Assembly (NCBI RefSeq): GCF_003121485.1
Contig: NZ_QAVX01000006.1
Location: forward strand, 23,644-87,643
Length of the DNA stretch: 64,000 nucleotides
Source of the DNA: Dyella sp. C11
GTDB taxonomy: Bacteria > Pseudomonadota > Gammaproteobacteria > Xanthomonadales > Rhodanobacteraceae
Direction of reading: 5' to 3'
Shown here: positions 58,801 to 64,000 of the stretch, in pieces
How positions within the stretch are numbered: the first letter of the stretch is position 1
Layout of the letters: the number at the start of each line of letters is the position of its first letter
Notes under the pieces: generated by a model
Told to the model about the DNA's origin: nothing
Databases searched by the model: none
The model's input: the letters and a program-made list of their open reading frames with translations, nothing else
Made by a program: the position numbers and the translations under genes

Positions 58801-59546
58801 TGAAGGACACGCAAGGCAACATCGATGTGGATGTGCCCGTGTCCGGGTCGCTGGACGATCCGCAATTCAGCATGGGCGGCCTGATCTGGCGCGCCATCGG
58901 CAACCTCATTGCCAAGGCCGCAACGGCGCCGTTCCGCCTGCTGGGTGCGGCATTCGGCGGCAGCAACCACGAAGACCTGGGCTACGTGGAATTCGATCCC
59001 GGCTCGGCCGTGCTCGACAAGAACGCGCAGGAGCGACTGGGCAAGGTCGTGGCGGCGCTCAATCAGAAGACGTCGCTGAGTCTGGACATCATCGGTCGCG
59101 TCGATCCTTCCAAGGACCAGGACGGCCTGCGCAAGGTGACCGTGGAAAACATGGTGCGCAAGCAGAAGGTGCTCGATCAGGACGGCAAGAATGCCGACAC
59201 CTCCGACGCCGCCCTGGCCGCCGTAAGCATCACGCCGGACGAAGACGAGAAGTACCTCAAGCGCGCCTACAAGGACGACGATTTCAAGGGCAAGCCGAAG
59301 AACATCATTGGCTTGAAGAAGTCGCTTGAGCCCGACGAGATGCGCAGCCTGATGGAAACCAACGTGGCCGTGGACGATGCCGCGCTGCGCGACCTTGCGC
59401 AGCGACGTGCCGCAGCGGTGCAGGCCTGGCTCAAGGGCAAGCTGGACGACAAGCGCATGGCCATCAAGGACCCCAAGCTCGATACGAAAGACATCGACGA
59501 CAAGGGCAAGACCACGCGCGTGGAATTGGGGCTGCATCAAGGCTGA
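55851..59546 (+). CDS. DUF748 / AsmA-like large envelope protein
   Basis: 1231 residues from ATG 55851 (GGGAG 7 bases upstream). One membrane helix near residues 28-50 (KVALIIAIVLIVFGIFGFLA) anchors a long periplasmic repeat-rich beta region with DUF748 motifs (LDQLHIADRDGKSAFVDIDQ, VTGKIGAFGPKPGDPPADLS). A low-complexity Pro/Ala stretch lies near 785-825. The C-terminus (AQERLGKVVAALNQKTSLSL) resembles the OmpA-like tail of this family. AsmA-like proteins are proposed bridges for lipid transport between membranes. The gene is transcribed alone after a terminator. Confidence 0.85.
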   Translation: MAGLFNHSRLAAGRDRAVAVYKSRRTRKVALIIAIVLIVFGIFGFLAAPSIIRSQIEKRASVALQRPVTLGAVHLNPYTLRLELDQLHIADRDGKSAFVDIDQAVINTSWASVFRMAPVLDELTLQRPRIRLVRTADQRFNFSDIIDRINSTPSDPKAPPTRFALSNISVHNGDIQFADEALKTNHHVEKLELGIPFIANLPSDTDVFVQPLLSMDVDGSPLHIQGQTKPFADTRESTVNFHIDRLDLAKYIGYAPTTLPVAIPKGQLSGDLVLHFVQAKPTPQLQLTGKLELDDFALNNNTGQAILSLGKGTADLADVQPLESRYNIGALALDQAQLYYTAGPEGHSNFDSLTAAPAKPEPDKKTQPTDLRIASMTLTNSAIHYTDAAGSKIDMGNLHGSLRGLSMLAAPAANLDMTAQFFGGELSFKGTVDLAKNTLVGTIGQQQVDLAPLQAATYQGLAARVTKGKLDANGKLQVNWGTPFNVHLADAKATVTDFAMEPQFKGQGSPVAWKTMEAEITQIDLATQQAQLGTVKATGLSLDVQRDRRKYISLVDLFAAKNAPAKKPAGPPWHWSVAHLAFDNAAVAFTDLAAGDKPVKIRIDSLSGGMDNLSDKLNEPRDMKLAGTINKGTFTATGKVQPLPSLADIQLVTQRLDIATFQPYISVPLNVTISSARISSNGKVHYDGRSADPKLTYKGSAALEQVRIQDKLTGDDFLRWRTLSGTGMDVSYGYGAPRMHVANLVLSSFYARMIVNANGTLNLSEVVANPEAAPVSVTRADNEQPVGAKPAAAASTPPPPPPVRTPGPQTKTGAAATPASASSASAPEADIHLRGITLLNGQLNYAANFIKPNYTANLTKVTGKIGAFGPKPGDPPADLSVQAALNDNSPVDIDGTINPLQPGAFLDIKGKANEVELTGLSAYSTKYTGYPITAGKLTMDVHYQLDQRKLNADNHIFITQLTFGDRDESPGIKHLPVKLAVALLKDTQGNIDVDVPVSGSLDDPQFSMGGLIWRAIGNLIAKAATAPFRLLGAAFGGSNHEDLGYVEFDPGSAVLDKNAQERLGKVVAALNQKTSLSLDIIGRVDPSKDQDGLRKVTVENMVRKQKVLDQDGKNADTSDAALAAVSITPDEDEKYLKRAYKDDDFKGKPKNIIGLKKSLEPDEMRSLMETNVAVDDAALRDLAQRRAAAVQAWLKGKLDDKRMAIKDPKLDTKDIDDKGKTTRVELGLHQG

Positions 59547-59560
59547 GAAAAGACGCGCCC

Positions 59561-59752
59561 TGCTCCCTCTCCCCTATGGGGAGAGGGCTGGGGTGAGGGA
59601 TCGGCCTGGCCTCGAGGCTGCAAAGGTTCGATCTTCGCCTTCAACTTGTTGAAAGCAACTCAAGCTAACGAACGTGCGCTACCGCGAGCACCCGCCCTTT
59701 ATCCCCTTTTCGGGACTTACCCCAGCCCTCTCCCCGCAGGGGAGAGGGAGCA
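59561..59752. repeat. Family 3 repeat, inverted pair
   Basis: ccctctcccctatggggaga at 59564 onward and the inverse ctctccccgcaggggagagg around 59730 enclose a 115-base AT-richer centre. They fill most of the 269-base gap before kbl. The copy at 12.4 kb is a single unit. Confidence 0.85.
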
Positions 59753-59815
59753 AGGGCTCGCCACCTTGCCCCTAAAGGCTCAAAATAGCCTTTTGCCCCC
59801 AGCTGGAAGATCCCC

Positions 59816-61009
59816 ATGAGCTACCCCGGCCAGTCGCGCTTCACCAGCGAACTCGAATCGATCCGTGAGCAAGGCCTGTTCAAGGCCGAACGCATCATCA
59901 CCTCGCCGCAGTCGGCGAAGATCCGCCTGGACAGCGGCAAGGAAGTGCTCAACTTCTGCGCCAACAACTACCTCGGCCTGGCCGATCATCCCGATGTGAT
60001 CCAGGCGGCCAAGGACGCGCTTGATACGCACGGCTTCGGCATGGCTTCCGTGCGCTTCATCTGCGGCACGCAGGATCTGCACAAGGAACTGGAGAAGAAG
60101 ATCGCCGATTTCTTCGGCACCGAAGACACCATTCTCTATGCCGCCTGCTTCGACGCCAACGGCGGCCTGTTCGAGCCGCTGCTCGGCGAAGAGGATGCGG
60201 TGATCTCGGATGCGCTCAACCACGCCTCCATCATCGACGGCATCCGCCTGTGCAAGGCCAAGCGATTCCGTTACGCCAACTGCGACATGGCCGACCTGGA
60301 AAAGCAGCTGCAGGCCGCCGACGCCGCTGGCGCGCGCACCAAGCTGATCACCACGGACGGCGCGTTCTCGATGGATGGCTTCATCGCGCCGCTGGACAAG
60401 ATCACCGCGCTGGCCGAGAAGTACAACGCCCTGGTGCACATCGACGAATGCCATTGCACCGGCTTCCTCGGCGATACGGGCCGCGGCTCGGCTGAAGTGA
60501 ATGGCGTGCTCAACAAGATCAACATCATCACCGGTACGCTGGGCAAGGCACTCGGCGGTGCGCTGGGTGGCTTCACCACCGGCCCCAAGGAAGTGATCGA
60601 GATGCTGCGCCAGCGCTCGCGTCCGTATCTGTTCTCCAACTCGCTGCCGCCGCATGTGGTCGCCGCGGGCATCAAGGTGTTCGACATGCTGTCCGCCGCG
60701 GGCGACCTGCGCGAGCAGGTAAAGGAAAACACACGCTACTTCCGCGAACAGATGGCCAAGGCCGGTTTCGACATCAAGCCGGGCGTGCACCCCATCGTGC
60801 CGGTCATGATCTATGACGCCAAGAAGGCCCAGGCCATGGCGACGGAATTGCTCGATGAAGGCATCTACGTCACCGGCTTTTTCTATCCGGTCGTGCCGCA
60901 AGGCCAGGCGCGCATCCGCACGCAGATGAGTGCAGCGCACACGCGCGAACACCTGGATCAGGCGATTGCTGCGTTTACCAAGGTGGGCAAGAAGCTGGGC
61001 GTGATTTGA
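59816..61009 (+). CDS. kbl: 2-amino-3-ketobutyrate coenzyme A ligase
   Basis: 397 residues, alpha-oxoamine synthase family. PLP Lys is in [17 protein letters not shown]. Other motifs are [40 protein letters not shown] and [20 protein letters not shown]. It splits the Tdh product with CoA into glycine and acetyl-CoA. Together with tdh and gcvP in this window it forms a threonine-glycine-C1 route. Confidence 0.97.
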   Translation: MSYPGQSRFTSELESIREQGLFKAERIITSPQSAKIRLDSGKEVLNFCANNYLGLADHPDVIQAAKDALDTHGFGMASVRFICGTQDLHKELEKKIADFFGTEDTILYAACFDANGGLFEPLLGEEDAVISDALNHASIIDGIRLCKAKRFRYANCDMADLEKQLQAADAAGARTKLITTDGAFSMDGFIAPLDKITALAEKYNALVHIDECHCTGFLGDTGRGSAEVNGVLNKINIITGTLGKALGGALGGFTTGPKEVIEMLRQRSRPYLFSNSLPPHVVAAGIKVFDMLSAAGDLREQVKENTRYFREQMAKAGFDIKPGVHPIVPVMIYDAKKAQAMATELLDEGIYVTGFFYPVVPQGQARIRTQMSAAHTREHLDQAIAAFTKVGKKLGVI

Positions 61010-61076
61010 TTGAAGGGCATCGCATCGCCATGCGGCGAGCGATGCCTTATTACCCACTTGGCAATCGTCGCTCTTT

Positions 61077-61156
61077 TGTAGGAGCGCACTTTGTGCGCGA
61101 CCGCGGCGTTTCAGCGCCCACTCTGTAGGTTTGTCGCGCACAAGTGCGCTCCTACA
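61077..61156. repeat. REP family 2, divergent copy
   Basis: gtaggagcgcactttgtgcg and its inverse gcgcacaagtgcgctcctac with a 30-base centre. Substitutions relative to other copies occur as compensating pairs, so the structure is conserved. Confidence 0.85.
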
Positions 61157-61169
61157 GTGAGCGGCTTGT

Positions 61170-61946
61170 TCACTTCTGCGCGTCGCCGCTCAACTGCAGC
61201 ACTTCCTCGGGCGACAGCTGCCGCCACTGCCCTTTCGCGAGATCGCCCAGGAGCAATGGCCCGACAGCGACGCGAATCAGCCGCAACACATCAATGCCGT
61301 GGGCATCGAGCAGGCGGCGGATATGCCGGTTTCGGCCTTCGTCCAGCACAATTTCCAGCCACGCGTTCTTCTCGCCGCTTCTCAGCAAGGTCGCGCGTCG
61401 GGCAGAAAGGCGCTCGCCCTGCTCTTCGATGCCTTCCACCAATCGATCGAGCAGCGACTGGTCGGGAATGGCATTGACCTGCACGTGATACGTCTTGTCG
61501 ACATGATGCCTGGGCTCGGTCAACCGCGCCGCCCATACGCTGTCGTTGCTCAGCAGCAGCAGGCCTTCGCTTGCCTTGTCGAGCCGACCCACCGGCCCCA
61601 GCCACGGCAGGCCGGCATCCTTCAGCAGGTCATAGACCGTATCGCGACCGCGCTCATCGGCTGCGCTGACGACAATGCCGCGCGGCTTGTTGAGTGCAAT
61701 ATAGACACGCGTGCTGGCAGCAACGGGTTCGTTGTCCAACAGAATGCGTTGACGCTCTGCATCCGCCGGCCGTTCCGGGTCGAGCACGACCTTGCCATCC
61801 ACGCTCACCCTGCCCTCGCGTATCGCCTTTTCCGCCTGGCTGCGCGAACACACGCCCATCTTGCTGAGCACACGCGCCAGGCCATGGCGTGGTGCCGTTG
61901 AAGCTGATGTGCGTGAGGAAGGACGTGACGGGCGCATTCGGAGCAT
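61170..61946 (-). CDS. RsuA/RluB/RluE/RluF-family pseudouridine synthase
   Basis: 258 residues from ATG 61946; ATG 61937 is also possible and neither has a strong ribosome site. S4 RNA-binding domain (RVLSKMGVCSRSQAEKAIRE), then catalytic domain with the essential Asp in PVGRLDKASEGLLLLSND and RHHVDKTYHVQV. Size and S4 plus domain fit RluB or RsuA; which rRNA site is modified cannot be said from the sequence. Single gene, convergent with kbl. Confidence 0.9.
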   Translation of the reverse strand: MLRMRPSRPSSRTSASTAPRHGLARVLSKMGVCSRSQAEKAIREGRVSVDGKVVLDPERPADAERQRILLDNEPVAASTRVYIALNKPRGIVVSAADERGRDTVYDLLKDAGLPWLGPVGRLDKASEGLLLLSNDSVWAARLTEPRHHVDKTYHVQVNAIPDQSLLDRLVEGIEEQGERLSARRATLLRSGEKNAWLEIVLDEGRNRHIRRLLDAHGIDVLRLIRVAVGPLLLGDLAKGQWRQLSPEEVLQLSGDAQK

Positions 61947-62008
61947 TCGAGAGATAAAAACTGGCCATGCGCATGATAGGTGACCTGTCAGCGCTTTCGC
62001 ACAAAAAG

Positions 62009-62034
62009 AAAAGCCCGGCTTTCGCCGGGCTTTT
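62009..62034 (-). terminator. Terminator of OmpA-family gene 1
   Basis: 11-bp stem aaaagcccggc / gccgggctttt, followed on the minus strand by tctttttg. Nearly identical to the terminator of the next OmpA gene at 63460-63487. Confidence 0.92.
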
Positions 62035-62057
62035 CGGTACTACTTGAACAGATCCTA

Positions 62058-63155
62058 TTACTGCTGGACCTGCAGTTCCGTACGACGGTTCTGGGCGCGG
62101 CCAGCATCCGTGTCGTTGCTGCCGATCGGATCGTTCTTGCCGTGGCCGAAAGGACCAATCAGGCGGTCGGCGGCAACGCCGTGAGCCGTCAGGTACTTGT
62201 ACACGATCGCAGCGCGACGCTCGGACAGATCCTGGTTGTAGGCGTCCTTACCGACCGAGTCGGTGTAGCCGGCAACCGTGACCTTGACCTGCGGGTAACG
62301 CTGCAGGGTGTCAACAGCCTGGTCGAGGATGGCAACCGAGTCAGCGGTCGGCTCAGCCAGCGCCTTCTTGATGTCCGTCTCGCCCTTCTTCGGGCGGTCG
62401 AACTTGAAGTTGACGCCGCGCAGGTCGATCACGACCTTCTGCGGGCAGCCGTCCGGACCAACGATCGTGCCTTCCGGCAGATCCGGGCACTTGTTGTCGC
62501 ACAGGTTCACGCCGTTGCGGAACTGCTTGGAGCAGTCCGGAGCCACCGGAGCCACCGGAGCCGGGGCCGGAGCAGCAGCCGGTTCGCCGAAGCGCGACAC
62601 GATGCTGAAGCCCAGGAACCAGTCGCCGTAGCCGTTGTTCTGCGGCTGGCTCTTGTCGTCCCAGTCGTAGCGGTAGCCGCCTTCAACGCGGAAGTCGGTG
62701 CTGTCGGTGATCGTCTTGGAGACGCCAACGCCCACTTCAGCAGCCGGCGACCAGGAGTGGCTGGCCGGATCCATGTGGTAGCTGCCCATCACGCCGACGA
62801 GGGCGTACGGACGCCATGCGTTCCAGTCGCCGTAGTAGAAGCGAGCAGCAACGCCAACGTTGTTGTTCGCCCAACGATCGCTGTTGCCACCGTCAACGGT
62901 GCGCTTGGTGCGATCGAAGAACACGTCGATGGAGGTGTTCGGAGCGATGAAACGACCAAAGCCCAGGCCGTAGTAAACCTGGCGGCTGTTGGTGTTGCGA
63001 TCGGTATCGTTGTAGTAACCGCCAACCGTCGGAGCGATGTACCAGCGGCCGTCATAGGTCGACGTCGTGGAACCGGCGGTGCTGTCCTGTGCGTGCGCGG
63101 CACCCACGCCGCCCAGAGCCAGGGCGATCGTCAAATACAAGCCCTTACGATTCAT
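62058..63155 (-). CDS. OmpA-family outer-membrane protein, copy 1
   Basis: 365 residues from ATG 63155 (GAGGAG 8 bases upstream). Signal peptide MNRKGLYLTIALALGGVGAA, cut near AHA-QD. Residues 20-195 form an eight-stranded barrel. A Pro/Ala/Val hinge (PAAAPAPAPVAPVAP) and a Cys-rich segment (LCDNKCPDLPEGTIVGPDGC) follow. The OmpA_C peptidoglycan-binding domain has the motif TVAGYTDSVGKDAYNQDLSE followed by RRAAIVYKYL. Major envelope protein anchoring outer membrane to the cell wall. Followed by a terminator. Confidence 0.94.
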   Translation of the reverse strand: MNRKGLYLTIALALGGVGAAHAQDSTAGSTTSTYDGRWYIAPTVGGYYNDTDRNTNSRQVYYGLGFGRFIAPNTSIDVFFDRTKRTVDGGNSDRWANNNVGVAARFYYGDWNAWRPYALVGVMGSYHMDPASHSWSPAAEVGVGVSKTITDSTDFRVEGGYRYDWDDKSQPQNNGYGDWFLGFSIVSRFGEPAAAPAPAPVAPVAPDCSKQFRNGVNLCDNKCPDLPEGTIVGPDGCPQKVVIDLRGVNFKFDRPKKGETDIKKALAEPTADSVAILDQAVDTLQRYPQVKVTVAGYTDSVGKDAYNQDLSERRAAIVYKYLTAHGVAADRLIGPFGHGKNDPIGSNDTDAGRAQNRRTELQVQQ

Positions 63156-63459
63156 CAGGTGTCTCCTCGTTTTTATTGGTGTTCGCGTCCGTTTCCACCC
63201 CAGACGGAAAGCGCGCGTCATAACTGACTTCTGCACTAGGACTATTCTTGTCCTTTGCTTTGCGGCTCGATCAAGGGGGACAAGACCACAAGCGGCGCGG
63301 AGTGTAGCAAAATCGTTAAGAGCATCGCACGCCTCGCTAGACGCTCTCGGTGAGCCCCGGTTCAGGCAGATGAGTTCGATGCAAAAACCTGCGCACGCAG
63401 GTGCGACAACGTGTCACCACAAAACAATCTGTTATCGCGAAACGCGTTATTGAAAAAAA
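63156..63459 (-). other. Leader region between the two OmpA-family genes
   Basis: 304 bases without an ORF that I can support. It should hold the promoter of copy 1. A small near-palindrome acctgcg-ca-cgcaggt lies at 63387-63402; no clear -35/-10 pair is obvious. Confidence 0.4.
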
Positions 63460-63487
63460 GAAAAGCCCGGCTTTTGCCGGGCTTTTC
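63460..63487 (-). terminator. Terminator of OmpA-family gene 2
   Basis: 12-bp stem gaaaagcccggc / gccgggcttttc, then a long T tract on the minus strand (tttttttc). Confidence 0.93.
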
Positions 63488-63510
63488 TGATTTCCCAACG
63501 AGCTGTTGGA

Positions 63511-64000
63511 TTACTGCTGAACCTGCAGCTCCGTACGACGGTTGCGAGCGCGACCGGCATCCGTGTCGTTGCTGTCGATCGGATCGTTCTTGCCGTGACC
63601 GATCGGACCATCCAGACGGCTGGCAGCGATGCCATGGCCGATGAGGTAGTCGTACACGATCTTCGCACGACGCTCCGACAGGCCCTGGTTGTAGGCATCG
63701 GTACCGACAGAGTCGGTGTAGCCGGCAACCGTGACACGCACGTTCGGATAACGCTGCAGCGTGTCGACCGCCTGGTCGAGCACAGCCAACGAATCCTTCG
63801 TCGGTTCGGCCAGCGACTTCGCAATGTCCTTCTCGCCCTTCTTCGGACGATCGAACTTGAAGTTGACGCCGCGCAGGTCGATGACGACCTTCTGCGGGCA
63901 GCCATCCGGACCAACGATCGTGCCTTCCGGCAGATCCGGGCACTTGTTGTCGCACAGGTTCACGCCGTTGCGGAACTGCTTGGAGCAGTCCGGAGCACCG
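63511..64000 (-). CDS. OmpA-family outer-membrane protein, copy 2 (N-terminus beyond the window)
   Basis: The frame is open to the window edge; 162 C-terminal residues are visible. It begins within APDCSKQFRNGVNLCDNKCP and covers the whole OmpA_C domain (TVAGYTDSVGTDAYNQGLSE). The C-terminal domain is about 85 percent identical to copy 1, down to the shared ending RRTELQVQQ. Differences are mostly conservative. It is a tandem duplication, transcribed upstream of copy 1 with its own terminator. Confidence 0.94.
   Translation of the reverse strand, partial: GAPDCSKQFRNGVNLCDNKCPDLPEGTIVGPDGCPQKVVIDLRGVNFKFDRPKKGEKDIAKSLAEPTKDSLAVLDQAVDTLQRYPNVRVTVAGYTDSVGTDAYNQGLSERRAKIVYDYLIGHGIAASRLDGPIGHGKNDPIDSNDTDAGRARNRRTELQVQQ

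Noticed and set aside
56904..59540. 878-codon open frame opposite the DUF748 gene
   Set aside because: Low-complexity His/Arg/Val-rich antisense shadow without start signals.

Overview
The window is GC-rich (about 64 percent), single-copy chromosomal DNA of a gammaproteobacterium. Gene order and protein style point to Xanthomonadales, probably Rhodanobacteraceae (Dyella, Luteibacter or Rhodanobacter-like). The miaA-hfq-hflX-hflK-hflC-DUF2065-purA cluster, an S46 peptidase, a DcaP-like porin and dense REP-type palindromes in the intergenic gaps support this. The genus is an inference; there is no 16S gene here.

Layout. 1-2.4 kb: end of an RND efflux operon (adaptor, outer-membrane factor). 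2.4-5.3 kb: cytoplasmic beta-carbonic anhydrase plus SulP transporter, then a small exported or membrane protein. 5.4-13.2 kb: phosphate block, with a DcaP-like porin, rnt, and pstSCAB-phoU. PhoB-box-like sites lie in front of both the porin and pstS. 13.5-17.9 kb: a Gdx/SugE guanidinium exporter behind a clear guanidine-II (mini-ykkC) riboswitch, a small membrane protein, rlmB, rnr and tRNA-Leu(CAG).

18.0-36.2 kb is a molybdenum/formate island. A long minus-strand gene series (moeA2, small unknown, modA, modB, modC, moeA1, moaA, moaC, mobA, moaD, and a MoaE-MoeB-rhodanese triple fusion) supplies molybdate and molybdenum cofactor. Divergent plus-strand genes encode an OFA-type MFS transporter, NAD-dependent formate dehydrogenase fdsGBA, fdhD and fdsD. 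A small exported molybdopterin-oxidoreductase-fold protein follows. As written, modB carries an in-frame amber codon within its most conserved motif.

36.4-44.3 kb: a zinc-ribbon peptide and a membrane protein, a VOC protein, gcvP behind a tandem glycine riboswitch, a secreted GH18 chitinase with two LacI-type operators, a Coa1-like protein, and a CbrC-family gene beside a long palindromic element. 44.4-51.2 kb: the purA/hfl/hfq/miaA cluster. 51.2-54.5 kb: a Tat-exported carbonic anhydrase with a REP-flanked duplicate of its own 3-prime end, and an S46 dipeptidyl-peptidase with an unusual specificity residue. 54.6-61.0 kb: tdh and kbl (threonine to glycine) separated by a large DUF748/AsmA-like gene. 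61.2-64.0 kb: an RsuA/RluB-family pseudouridine synthase and two tandem OmpA-family genes, the last cut by the window end.

Three repeat families recur between genes: REP family 1 (core gtcattccggcgaaggccgg), REP family 2 (core gtgggagcgcaccctgtgcg) and family 3 (core ccctctcccctccggggag). Metabolic links: formate oxidation gives CO2, and two carbonic anhydrases and a SulP carrier handle CO2/bicarbonate. Tdh/Kbl produce glycine, which GcvP degrades under glycine-riboswitch control. No single wholly new system is certain. The strongest points are the guanidine-II riboswitch, the Pho-linked DcaP-like porin, the Moco triple fusion, the modB amber codon and the third-type S46 specificity residue.
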